23,877 nucleotides of DNA from Scybalocola_A sp900557175 (GCA_937890745.1 CALADH010000040.1:1-23877); one strand, 5' to 3'. Shown: positions 15,213 to 23,821, numbered from the stretch's first letter. Notes: generated by a model from the sequence alone, not told the origin. Numbers and translations are program-made.

Positions 15213-16711
15213 CCGTCCGTCCTTTCAAATACAATTTCTGTCATATCAAACGTATTTGGCAGTTCTATTTTTATATCCGCCCTGTAAGAAAGCGAAAATT
15301 TTAAATTTCTAAACGGCTGTCCGTTTTCCGTTTTTAAAAATTGTGCCATAATCCCCTCAAGGAAAGTGTCCTGAACGGTATCAACCGTACTTAAATCGTA
15401 AGCCGCCTTTTGGCTTAAATGTGTCAGAAAAGCATAATAATCGCCGTTAAAATAGATTTCACTGCCGAATTTCATTTCGTAAAGATGGTTCAGATAACTT
15501 AATGCAACGCGCCCTTTGTCCGAAATCTGCTCAAAAAGCACTTTTAGAAAATAGTCAAAATTATGCTGTATACGCGCCTCGGCCGCCTCGTCATCATAGA
15601 CATAAGCTGTTTCCCTGCCGCCATCATCAACCTCTGTCGCGACATTTTCCTCCGGCTTATAAGAAAGCAGATCATCCAGCTGACCTGTATAAAATGTTTT
15701 TTTCAGATTCATTAAAAAAAGGGGTTTTACAAAATCTTCAAGTGCCGCCACACGATCGGCGGCGATCATTTTTTCCATATAGTCCTCAAAATCAACCGAC
15801 GCCCGAAAACGGCTGTGCTTTGCCCGCACAATCATTTCATCGGCCCGCATCTGAAGCGCCGTACACATGCCGAGCAAATCGCTGTGCTTTTTCATTGCTG
15901 CCTTTAAGGCGGCGTCAAGCTCATAGACATCCTTTGCCGTCTGGGCTGTGCGCATCATTGCCATAGCTTTATCCACAAGCACCCTGTTTTGGGCAAAAAG
16001 CTTTTCTTCTTCCTCAAACCAAGCAAGACCGTGCGCCATAAAATCCGAAAGTGCCCGGACACCTTCAAAAACATTGTGCCCCAAAAGTCTTATAATGCCG
16101 TCCTTTTTAGCTTCAAGGCGCATGACCTCATGACTGATGCGGGATAAAACTTCAAGACCGCCCTTGAAATTTCGCGATGCCACCATTTTGGAAAGAAGAA
16201 TATTTTCAATGGAAATACGGCTTTCCTCCTGTACCTCCTTTGTATCAAGATAAAACGCAATTGCTTCCTCTGTCAGCGCATAGGTGATCTGACCGTCTCT
16301 ATAGCTGCTCTCAATAAATTTAAGACGGAACACCTGCTTTTTCTTATCCCGCGGGTTAAACCATGAAAAAACAAAAGGACGGCCGTCATTGCATATTTTA
16401 TCGAAAATATATCCGGCAAGCTCTCCCTGATTGTCTGCCGAAACATCAAAGTCCGCATCAAGCAGCGTTTTTATAAAGCCGCACGCCATCTCCCCTGTGA
16501 CAGCCCGCTGATTAAACTGATTTTGCTCAATAAAATACCGAAGCAGCGCCATTGTAATATAAGGCATGTCCACATCCGCATAAGCACCGTCTTTATAGGC
16601 TGAAAGTCCGCTTTCCCAAAGCTTAAAAAACGGATAATACTTACTCAGGTTTTTCATGCGCTCGCCGTGGCTTCCGACAATATCCTCCGTCATTTTCTGA
16701 TTTTCTGACAT
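15209..16711 (-). CDS. jetA: JetA-family kleisin-like subunit (DUF5716-like)
   Basis: A 500-residue soluble protein corresponding to the Wadjet JetA/MukF-like kleisin that bridges the two ATPase heads. It has an N-terminal winged-helix-like part (KYYPFFKLWESGLSAYKDGA and following to about residue 160), a long helical middle (about 165-370, rich in A, E, K and M) and a C-terminal domain ending in SLSYRADIKIELPNTF. The ribosome binding site GGAGGT lies six bases before the ATG. Seventeen bases separate it from the stop of the PfoR-like gene, and it overlaps jetB by four bases. The sequence resembles what I know as the Clostridial JetA (DUF5716) family; a database search would settle this. Confidence 0.78.
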   Translation of the reverse strand: MSENQKMTEDIVGSHGERMKNLSKYYPFFKLWESGLSAYKDGAYADVDMPYITMALLRYFIEQNQFNQRAVTGEMACGFIKTLLDADFDVSADNQGELAGYIFDKICNDGRPFVFSWFNPRDKKKQVFRLKFIESSYRDGQITYALTEEAIAFYLDTKEVQEESRISIENILLSKMVASRNFKGGLEVLSRISHEVMRLEAKKDGIIRLLGHNVFEGVRALSDFMAHGLAWFEEEEKLFAQNRVLVDKAMAMMRTAQTAKDVYELDAALKAAMKKHSDLLGMCTALQMRADEMIVRAKHSRFRASVDFEDYMEKMIAADRVAALEDFVKPLFLMNLKKTFYTGQLDDLLSYKPEENVATEVDDGGRETAYVYDDEAAEARIQHNFDYFLKVLFEQISDKGRVALSYLNHLYEMKFGSEIYFNGDYYAFLTHLSQKAAYDLSTVDTVQDTFLEGIMAQFLKTENGQPFRNLKFSLSYRADIKIELPNTFDMTEIVFERTDG

Positions 16712-16728
16712 AATCTACCTCCGAAAAA

Positions 16729-17796
16729 CTACATATCCAGCTTCATATCGCCGTTTCGTATATAGCCCATTTTCCGCATACCTTCCGAAATACCGAGTGT
16801 AATGACTGCCGGAAGGACAAACTGGAACACAATAATTTTAATAACAACCGAAACTGCCGGCTCTGTGGCAATCATCGTCTGATACGTCATAATCTGTCCG
16901 ACAAGACCTGCTGAACCCATGCCTGATCCGGTTGCATTATTTGTCATATTAAAAAATCCGCTGATGGCAATTGGTCCCAAAATCGCCGATGAGAGAATCG
17001 GCGGAATCCATATGAGCGGACGGCGGACAATGTTAGGCACCTGTAACATTGATGTGCCAAGGCCCTGTGCCAAAAGACCGCCAATACCATTTTCTCTGTA
17101 ACTTGCCACGGCAAAGCCGACCATCTGACAACAGCAGCCAATCGTTGCCGCACCGGCCGCAGGCCCCGAAAGTCCGAGAATAATCCCAAGTGCCGCCGAG
17201 CTTATCGGCAGCGTCAGCACCATGCCCATCACGACCGAGACAACAATGCCCATCAGTACCGGCTGCTGCATTGTCCCCCAGTTCACAAGGCCTCCGAGCC
17301 AGCCCATAAACTCTGAAATCGGAGGGCCCGCCAAAATTCCGACAGCACCGCCGCAAAGAATCGTCACTGCCGGCGTAATAAGTAAATCAAGCTTTGTCTT
17401 TCCGGCCACAAGCCGTCCAAGCTCAATGCCGACATAAGCTGCAATAAAAGCGCCCAGCGGCTCGCCCGGTCCCGAAAGTACCATGGCCCCATCCGCAAAA
17501 AGTGTTCCCACCGCCATATTTCCGGCATAAGCGCCAATCATTCCGGCTGTCGCCGCCGAAAGCACGACATAGGCCGATTCCTTAAACTTATAGGCCACAC
17601 CGACACCGATGCCTGCACCCGTAAGCTTCTGCGCCACAAGTCCGATGGCCGACAGCCATCCGCCGATATCGCCGCCGATTAAATCGCCGGCCTGCTTAAT
17701 AATTGTTCCGATAATTAATGTGGAAAAAAGTCCGAGTGCCATGCCGGTCAGCCCATCCACAAATATTCTTGTCAGTAGTTTCTTAATTGCTTTCAC
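16729..17796 (-). CDS. PfoR-like membrane protein, PTS EIIC-type family
   Basis: A 355-residue very hydrophobic protein with about nine to ten membrane segments rich in glycine and alanine. It resembles the PTS_EIIC_2 family, which includes PfoR, a membrane protein linked to toxin-gene regulation in Clostridium perfringens. There is no EIIA or EIIB domain, and no PTS partner gene nearby, so transport by phosphorylation cannot be assumed. Segments such as SGPGEPLGAFIAAYVGIELG and GLSGPAAGAATIGCCCQMVG are characteristic of the family as I remember it. The start is a GTG at 17796 with GAGGGAGA upstream. It lies 18 bases after apbE and 17 bases before jetA, so it is probably part of one transcript with both. 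Its link to the condensin genes is unexplained. Confidence 0.8.
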   Translation of the reverse strand: MKAIKKLLTRIFVDGLTGMALGLFSTLIIGTIIKQAGDLIGGDIGGWLSAIGLVAQKLTGAGIGVGVAYKFKESAYVVLSAATAGMIGAYAGNMAVGTLFADGAMVLSGPGEPLGAFIAAYVGIELGRLVAGKTKLDLLITPAVTILCGGAVGILAGPPISEFMGWLGGLVNWGTMQQPVLMGIVVSVVMGMVLTLPISSAALGIILGLSGPAAGAATIGCCCQMVGFAVASYRENGIGGLLAQGLGTSMLQVPNIVRRPLIWIPPILSSAILGPIAISGFFNMTNNATGSGMGSAGLVGQIMTYQTMIATEPAVSVVIKIIVFQFVLPAVITLGISEGMRKMGYIRNGDMKLDM

Positions 17797-17814
17797 AAAA
17801 TCTCCCTCTCTTTA

Positions 17815-18852
17815 TTATTCACTGATATAACTTTCAAATCCGCCGGTCATTGTCTCACGGCCGTCGGGCTCAATCCAGAGGACAGCCGCCCCAAACGCAT
17901 CTGCAAGCGCCGTGCCTTCCTCGATATCCATATTAAAAAGTGCCGTTGAAAGTGCATCACCAATACCTGAATCATCGCAAATGACCGATACCGACGTATA
18001 CATATCCGACGGCATCAGCGTCTCCTTCCCGATAATATGATGATAACGTTTACCATCCACCGTATAATAGCGCTGATAGCTGCCGCTTGTCACAAGCGCC
18101 TTATCCGAAATATCAATCGTATGAATATAAAAATCATCACTTTCAAGGGACGGATTTTGAAGTCCGAGCCGCCATTTTGTATGATCGCCTTTTTCCCCGA
18201 TTGCTTCAATATTGCCGCCCACATCAATGAGCGCACTTGTGACGCCCCTGTCTTTAAGTGACGCCGCGATTTTTTCAACCGCATAGCCCTTTGCAATAGC
18301 GCCGACATCAAGCTGCAGCTTCTCATCCTTCAGGTAAACCGTCCGATTTTCTTCGTCAATAATAACATCATCAAAAGATGTATGCTCCGCCGCAGACTTC
18401 AGTGCATCCATCGGCGGCAGCTTTGCCGTATCGGGATTTTCCATACCGTCCTCCCTGTAATCGTGCCATATCGAAAGAACGCTTCCAAAAGCGGCATTAA
18501 CTTCGCCATCGGTTTTTTCATACATTTCACGGCAGAACTTTAACAGCTCTATAATCTCCTCATCAACCTTCACCGGCGCCTTTCCTGCATGATCATTAAC
18601 CGTCTTTAAATTATGAATGCCTTCAAAATCGTCATAAATATTAAAAAGCTGATGATATCTTGTCAGCTCATTTTCAAAATACTGTGCCGTCTCCTCAAAT
18701 TCTTCTTCACTATCCGCATAAACTGTCAGCGAAGAAATCGTCTCAAAAAGTGAATAAAATTCTTTTTTATATGCTTTTTGCCCGCAGCCTGTCACGCCTG
18801 ATAAAACCAGCACACAGGTCAAAAAAAGCAATAATCTTTTTAAAGCTTTCAC
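17815..18852 (-). CDS. apbE: FAD:protein FMN transferase, lipoprotein
   Basis: A 345-residue ApbE-family enzyme that attaches FMN from FAD to a threonine of target proteins outside the cytoplasmic membrane, for example subunits of Rnf/Nqr-type complexes or flavin reductases. The N-terminus is a lipoprotein signal: VKALKRLLLFLTCVLVLSG then VTGC with the modified cysteine at 23. The ApbE hallmarks are all present: DVGAIAKGYAVEKIA, IDVGGNIEAIG and TSGSYQRYY followed by GKRYHHIIG. The frame is open to 18915, but GGAGG lies seven bases before the GTG at 18852, which also puts the signal peptide at the very start, so the GTG is chosen. It is the first gene of the closely spaced apbE, pfoR-like, jetABC run. 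No obvious flavoprotein target is in the window. Confidence 0.93.
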   Translation of the reverse strand: MKALKRLLLFLTCVLVLSGVTGCGQKAYKKEFYSLFETISSLTVYADSEEEFEETAQYFENELTRYHQLFNIYDDFEGIHNLKTVNDHAGKAPVKVDEEIIELLKFCREMYEKTDGEVNAAFGSVLSIWHDYREDGMENPDTAKLPPMDALKSAAEHTSFDDVIIDEENRTVYLKDEKLQLDVGAIAKGYAVEKIAASLKDRGVTSALIDVGGNIEAIGEKGDHTKWRLGLQNPSLESDDFYIHTIDISDKALVTSGSYQRYYTVDGKRYHHIIGKETLMPSDMYTSVSVICDDSGIGDALSTALFNMDIEEGTALADAFGAAVLWIEPDGRETMTGGFESYISE

Positions 18853-18998
18853 AAAGCAGCCTCCATTATTCCTTCTAAAATCAGACATAGGCCGGTATTG
18901 CCACACAGCAAACACCGGCCTTTCATTCCCAACCGGACAGCCCTCTGACGGTTGCCGGTTTCCTTATTAACTTGCAGTTGACTTGTCTGTCTGAATCA

Positions 18999-19886
18999 TT
19001 ACTTTATTGACTTAAATGCTTCCTTCACATAGTCAATATCTTCTTTATATGTAATACCGTACCACTTGTCATTTGTCTCCTCAAGCTTTACCTGAGCCTT
19101 GCCGGACTTAATCAGACCGTCAATAATGATTGGCAGCAAATACTCGCTTTTTGTATCGTCCTCTGAAAGATTTCCCAAAAACTTGGCAAAACCATTTTCC
19201 AGCACTGACATAAACTCTGTCGGCAGCGCCCACATATTCATGGACACATGGCTTGCCGTATCAAGCACTCTGTCTTCCCGGCCTTCCTCGCGGACAACAG
19301 CTCCGTTTTCTGTCTTTTCAATGCCTTTTGTCTCGATTACATCTGTCAGATAACCGCGTGCATCCACATCACATATGCCGCGTGTCACCGCGCCGTTTTC
19401 ACTTAATGTATTGCCGAGAATAAAGCCTGCCATACCAAGGTTCAGCTTGCCGTCAATATAAGCCGGCTCACTCATAAGAAAATTGTGAAGCTTCACGAAA
19501 GCTTCCCTGCCGTAATAGTCATCTGCATTAATGACAACAAACGGCTCTTTCACAATATCCTTACATACTAAAATTGCCTGTCCCGTACCCCACGGCTTTG
19601 TGCGCCCCTCAGGCTTTTTAAAGCCTGCCGGCAAATCATCAAGCTCCTGATACGCATACGCCACTTCGATTTCTTTTTCGATTCTGTTGCCGATAATCTC
19701 TTTAAAATCTTTTTCAAGGTCTTTTCTTATAATAAATACAACCTTATCAAAGCCGGCTGCTTTTGCATCCTTAATTGAATAGTCCATAATAATCTCGCCA
19801 TTCGGCCCAACCGGCTGAAGCTGCTTAATACCGCCGCCAAAACGGCTCCCAATACCTGCGGCCATAATTACCAATGTCGTTTTCAA
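18999..19886 (-). CDS. Sugar-phosphate nucleotidyltransferase family protein
   Basis: A 295-residue Rossmann-like nucleotidyltransferase (NTP_transferase family) that would activate a sugar phosphate with a nucleoside triphosphate. The N-terminus KTTLVIMAAGIGSRFGGGIK contains the GxGSRF nucleotide loop, followed by LQPVGPNGEIIMDY; VVINADDYYG holds the metal-binding aspartates. Substrate and nucleotide cannot be told; no sugar kinase or glycosyltransferase is beside it. An in-frame ATG at 19901 has no ribosome binding site in front of it; instead GGAGG falls just inside, eight bases before a TTG at 19886, so the TTG is chosen. That makes the protein begin exactly at the first beta strand. A TATAAT lies about 20 bases before, with no good -35. 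It is separated from its neighbours by 80 and 146 bases and may be transcribed alone. Confidence 0.85.
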   Translation of the reverse strand: MKTTLVIMAAGIGSRFGGGIKQLQPVGPNGEIIMDYSIKDAKAAGFDKVVFIIRKDLEKDFKEIIGNRIEKEIEVAYAYQELDDLPAGFKKPEGRTKPWGTGQAILVCKDIVKEPFVVINADDYYGREAFVKLHNFLMSEPAYIDGKLNLGMAGFILGNTLSENGAVTRGICDVDARGYLTDVIETKGIEKTENGAVVREEGREDRVLDTASHVSMNMWALPTEFMSVLENGFAKFLGNLSEDDTKSEYLLPIIIDGLIKSGKAQVKLEETNDKWYGITYKEDIDYVKEAFKSIK

Positions 19887-19982
19887 TTTTACTTCCTCCA
19901 TCGTTTATGATTATACTTTAAATATACCGCACCTGATGCAGTTCATTTCTAAAAACCATTATAAACAAAGTCATCCCGCCTG

Positions 19983-22328
19983 TCAAACAGACATTCCCTG
20001 ACGCCACTTATATTTAATCAGAATGACCGATATTGCCGCTGCGGCCAGACCAAAAATGACATACCATATCTGTTCTGCGGCGGATGCCTGCAAAAAAAGA
20101 TTACCGTCAGTATAGGCAAAAACAGATATATATTTCACAAGCGCGACATCCGCCCCAACAGCTGCTGCCGGCAGTGCAAATACTGCAAGCGCGCCTGTAA
20201 TTGCCGCCGCATCACTTCTGCATACCGATGAAACCGCACATATGGCAAGTGCCAGAATCATTGCACCAAAAAGCTTTAAAACACCAAGTAAAATCATATA
20301 CGTCATAATCGGCAGGCTGTATCGGATGTCCACAAAAGAAGAAAGGCTGCAAACAGGCGCCTCCATATAGGCTAAAGGATAGTCCTTTGCAACAATCATA
20401 TACCTTGTCACATTGACAATGACTGTCACAGCCGTACATATCAGCATACTGATACCAGCCTTTGCAATCACCGGACGCCGCCCCGCCGGACAAATTCTCA
20501 AAAGCTTCTTTGTCTCAAACATATTTTCCCGGACAAAAAGTCCCGCACAGCCGAGTGCACTAAATACAATCACAAAAAGACTGTCATAGGCCGCCGTTTT
20601 ACGGTCTGAAAAAAGGCGCATATAGCCTGTCTCATCGAGAAGATAAGCCGGTATGCCAAGCTGCGCTTCATTGAGTTTCGCCTGCGTCACCTGAGACTCA
20701 ATCATTGATAGCGCCTCAAAACGTCCGCCGTAGAAAGAAGCATTTTCAACATTCAAAAGATATTCCCACTCATCGTCAATAAACTTTTGTGTATCCTCTG
20801 TAATTCTTCCGCCAATCTGATGAATATAATCTTCATAGGCCACATCTGTCGAGTCCTTAATGCGGTAAGCGCTGTCATATTTGTAAACCATAATCAGCGC
20901 GAGCGCCGCAAGCAAAAAAATAGCTTTGCCGCCGATCAGCGCCTTTTTAAGCTCATGCAAAAAAATCCATGGATGACAATTTAACTTATCCCATAAAACG
21001 GTCAGCTTATTGCCAAGCACTGTCACAAATGATGGTAAACGTCCGTCCCTGCATATGGCACTCGTATAAAACCGGACACAAATAACAGCAATACACAAAA
21101 AGACAGTGATGCAAAAAACTGCAGGCCATATGACCGTCATCGACACGGGAAACCCGAATAAATTAATATTTTGATAACGGCTCATCAGTTCAAAACTGTC
21201 TGTCAGATAAAAAATATTAATAAACTTCAGCGCATTAAGGTTTGACGTCACCGGCACCGATGTATAAAGTGCAAAGGAAATACCCATCATGCAGATAAAT
21301 ACAAAAAACACGGCAACCGCCTTTTTGAAGATTGTAAAAAGGGCAAGCACCAGAATTGCCGTCATAAATGCCGACAAAGCCTTCATCAGATAGCCTAAAA
21401 TTAAATAGCCGCCACAGGAAATCCACAGGCTGCATGTCCGAAAATCCGATATAGACTGAATCGGACGGCTAAGATCGCCCACACCGAAAATCTTTGCCCC
21501 AATCAGCATATTACTGCCGTAAATCACCGCTGTAATGACAACGGACGATATAAAAAGTACGCCGATTTTAGAAACCGCCGTCTTAAACTTCGACGGCGTC
21601 GCAAGCACAAGAGGGAAAAGCTTCTTTTCATATTCTTTTGAAAACAAAAGCACACACAGCATCAGTATGAGGGCAAGTACAAAAATATCAGACATCATAA
21701 AATCATAGACACTTGTCACTGATAAATCAATGTCTGCCCGGATGCCGAGCGTTTCCATATTTTTAAAATCTTCCTCTGTCTTTGTCACATTGCGGCGCGA
21801 AAAATGATTACCGGAAGCCTTTGAAAGTCTTGCAGCTGCCTCAGCGCGCTTTGGCATATCCAAAATAAAGTCCGGGTACATATGTAAATAATCCTGCTGG
21901 CTCTTTAATGTATATAACGCCATTGCATGTGCCCCAGTTTCATCCGACGGCAAAACAGTGTCTGAATCCGCTTTAAGTACCTCAAGCTGTTCAAGATAAT
22001 AGTGATAATCAGCCAACAGATCCTTATGTTCAGACTGCTGCTGCCGCCCAAACAAAAAAGCATTCAGTATAGCGCAGACAAGCAATACAAGCGCCTGCTG
22101 CTGCGGCATATACCCAAGCGTTTTTAAAATATTTTTCTCCGGCGTCATCTCTATCGTTCCGCTATCAGGCTTTAAATTCCCCGAAATCATATTAAGCAGC
22201 GTACTTTTTCCCGCGCCGTTCGGCCCCAAAAGTCCATAAATTCCCGGTGTCAGCGTACATGAAAAATCAATCAGCGCATGCTTCTGACCGTAGGACTTAT
22301 TCAGCTTATCCATCACACACGTAACCAT
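19983..22328 (-). CDS. Truncated ABC ATPase fused in frame to an ABC permease
   Basis: A 781-residue hybrid. Residues 1-78 are the start of an ABC ATPase: KLNKSYGQKHALIDFSC, the Walker A GPNGAGKST at 35-43 and the Q-loop LGYMPQQQ. The ABC signature, Walker B, D-loop and H-loop are absent. At residue 79 the sequence changes abruptly to a hydrophobic segment, ALVLLVCAILNAFLFG, the first membrane span of a large permease with two similar halves. The second half begins FLHELKKALIGGKAIFLLAA, showing that the first half has lost the comparable cytoplasmic start. About 200 ATPase residues and the permease start have apparently been deleted, leaving the frame intact. The protein cannot hydrolyse ATP by itself. 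It follows the lipoprotein gene by nine bases (ribosome binding site AGGGGGC). Either a pseudogene-in-progress or a permease that borrows another ATPase. Confidence 0.85.
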   Translation of the reverse strand: MVTCVMDKLNKSYGQKHALIDFSCTLTPGIYGLLGPNGAGKSTLLNMISGNLKPDSGTIEMTPEKNILKTLGYMPQQQALVLLVCAILNAFLFGRQQQSEHKDLLADYHYYLEQLEVLKADSDTVLPSDETGAHAMALYTLKSQQDYLHMYPDFILDMPKRAEAAARLSKASGNHFSRRNVTKTEEDFKNMETLGIRADIDLSVTSVYDFMMSDIFVLALILMLCVLLFSKEYEKKLFPLVLATPSKFKTAVSKIGVLFISSVVITAVIYGSNMLIGAKIFGVGDLSRPIQSISDFRTCSLWISCGGYLILGYLMKALSAFMTAILVLALFTIFKKAVAVFFVFICMMGISFALYTSVPVTSNLNALKFINIFYLTDSFELMSRYQNINLFGFPVSMTVIWPAVFCITVFLCIAVICVRFYTSAICRDGRLPSFVTVLGNKLTVLWDKLNCHPWIFLHELKKALIGGKAIFLLAALALIMVYKYDSAYRIKDSTDVAYEDYIHQIGGRITEDTQKFIDDEWEYLLNVENASFYGGRFEALSMIESQVTQAKLNEAQLGIPAYLLDETGYMRLFSDRKTAAYDSLFVIVFSALGCAGLFVRENMFETKKLLRICPAGRRPVIAKAGISMLICTAVTVIVNVTRYMIVAKDYPLAYMEAPVCSLSSFVDIRYSLPIMTYMILLGVLKLFGAMILALAICAVSSVCRSDAAAITGALAVFALPAAAVGADVALVKYISVFAYTDGNLFLQASAAEQIWYVIFGLAAAAISVILIKYKWRQGMSV

Positions 22329-22337
22329 AAATGCCCC

Positions 22338-23588
22338 CTATTCTATCACAACACCGCCTGCATTTTCCGGCTGCACATGTATAAAGAAAGGTTCCCCCTT
22401 AAGACCTTCCTCGTCAAGCCTGCTCAAATCAACAGCCCACACATCTGTACTGCCGTCGGCATCATCACCCTGCTGCAAATAAAACAGTTTGTCCTGATTC
22501 ATTCCTATGACAGGCAATGTCCGATTTTCCAAGTCAATCACTGCGCGCTTCTTTCCTGTCTTGTCAAAAATCTGCACAGGATGAGCCATACTGCCCTCCT
22601 CAGGAATTGACATCCAACAATCCATTGCAATGTAATCGCCATAGCCGCAAAACTTAAGTGTCTCTCCTTCTTTTAAATCCGGCTTTATTTCTGCCGTACC
22701 GGTCTGATTACCGTCAAAATCTGCCCACGCAAAGCCATCGCCATTTCCCGCTAAAGCCGTATTTACAAGCAGCTTATCACCGACAGGCAACGTACCGATA
22801 AAAGTATTCATATCCGTTTCTGTAATCTTTTCTGTCTGCAAATTATAAATCAAATCCGGTGTCTCTTTGCCGTCCGGACCACTGCGGGTAATATAAATCC
22901 GGTTGCCATAAGCCCAAAGCGAATTAATCTGACCGTACTCACCTTTTTTTTCATAAATAATCTCCGGCTTCTTTGACTTGCTGTCAATTTTATACCGCTC
23001 AACTCTGTAAGACGCTTCCTTAAGCTTATCCGGATTTTTGTCAAAATACGCCTCGCCATCCAAAAAATCTGTATAGGATGCATAAATATAACCGCGATGA
23101 ACAATCATAGCGCTGACATTTTCTTCCGGCATCATGATAGCTTCCCTCGTCGAACCACTCTTATCAATCGCATAAACCGCCGTCTGATTATTTAACATAC
23201 TTTCCTTACTGTTGTAATCATCAGCATACACATAAAGCTTATCATGGTAATATTGAATATATCTTGCACCGCCAAAATAGGCATTGCACTCCGTCGTCTT
23301 TGTCAAATCCGTTTCCTGATCGTGAAGACAATCCGGCTTATCACAAAGCGGCGCTGCCTCACCCGTTGCCTTATCCACAGAAAACAACGTCCATCCGCCG
23401 AGTACGTAATAAGCATTCTCCGACTCCGCCATCGGATTCGTATGTCCCGAAAAATAATACTGATTATCTTCCCCCAAAATAAACTTATCTCCGAGATTCT
23501 CCTCCTTCTTGCCACAGCCTGCAGCCATCAGCGCACTTACTGCCACGATCATAGCAGCCGCGCCAAAACATAAACCTTTGTGTTTCAT
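22338..23588 (-). CDS. Secreted lipoprotein, probable beta-propeller
   Basis: A 416-residue lipoprotein of unknown function. The signal peptide MKHKGLCFGAAAMIVAVSAL ends in the lipobox MAAGC with the cysteine at about 26. The mature part contains repeated short motifs of the type YVLGGWTLFSVDKATGE, DKLYVYADDYN, GYIYASYTDF, NRIYITRSGPDG and DKLFYLQQGDDADGSTDVWA, as in DUF5050-like beta-propellers. A CDKPDCLHD segment supplies two cysteines. The frame is open to 23654, but GGAGGG precedes the ATG at 23588 and the signal peptide begins there. It sits nine bases before the ABC hybrid gene, in one operon, so it may be the sensor or accessory subunit of that transporter. The fold is inferred from the repeats; no enzyme motif is seen. 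Confidence 0.75.
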   Translation of the reverse strand: MKHKGLCFGAAAMIVAVSALMAAGCGKKEENLGDKFILGEDNQYYFSGHTNPMAESENAYYVLGGWTLFSVDKATGEAAPLCDKPDCLHDQETDLTKTTECNAYFGGARYIQYYHDKLYVYADDYNSKESMLNNQTAVYAIDKSGSTREAIMMPEENVSAMIVHRGYIYASYTDFLDGEAYFDKNPDKLKEASYRVERYKIDSKSKKPEIIYEKKGEYGQINSLWAYGNRIYITRSGPDGKETPDLIYNLQTEKITETDMNTFIGTLPVGDKLLVNTALAGNGDGFAWADFDGNQTGTAEIKPDLKEGETLKFCGYGDYIAMDCWMSIPEEGSMAHPVQIFDKTGKKRAVIDLENRTLPVIGMNQDKLFYLQQGDDADGSTDVWAVDLSRLDEEGLKGEPFFIHVQPENAGGVVIE

Positions 23589-23653
23589 GCACATCCCTCC
23601 AATACAAACCAAAAATATCAATCCTGTTTCAGATTTTTCAGTTTCATGCACCA

Positions 23654-23682
23654 ATTATATCATTATTGTCACTTATTTTGAA
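23654..23682 (-). promoter_or_regulatory. Promoter of the lipoprotein-ABC operon
   Basis: On the minus strand TTCAAA (23677-23682), a 17-base spacer and a perfect TATAAT (23654-23659) stand 66 bases before the lipoprotein start. The -35 matches four of six bases. Confidence 0.5.
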
Positions 23683-23750
23683 TATTTTTTTTAAATTTTT
23701 TCATAACATCGAATTTCAAAATATTTTTCTACATCAGAACAAAGGGGAGC

Positions 23751-23791
23751 TTTTTTGTGATATAGGAAGCAATTTCCTATGTCACAAAAAA
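23751..23791. repeat. 18-bp inverted repeat next to the tRNA terminator
   Basis: Arms 23751-23768 (TTTTTTGTGATATAGGAA) and 23774-23791 (TTCCTATGTCACAAAAAA) pair with one G-T position and a five-base loop. On either strand the stem is preceded by T and followed by A, so it is not a terminator in either direction by itself. Its right arm shares the A-run with the terminator at 23786-23821. Confidence 0.7.
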
Positions 23792-23821
23792 ACCCGGAAA
23801 TCCTCCCACAGGATTTCCGGG
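23786..23821 (-). terminator. Rho-independent terminator of the tRNA-Gly transcript
   Basis: On the minus strand a perfect 12-bp stem (arms CCCGGAAATCCT and AGGATTTCCGGG, 23810-23821 with 23793-23804), with a five-base loop, is followed by seven T. It begins 11 bases past the tRNA discriminator base. Confidence 0.92.

Noticed and set aside
15502..15966. 154-codon + strand ORF opposite jetA
   Set aside because: Proline- and histidine-rich shadow of the minus-strand gene with no ribosome binding site or known family.
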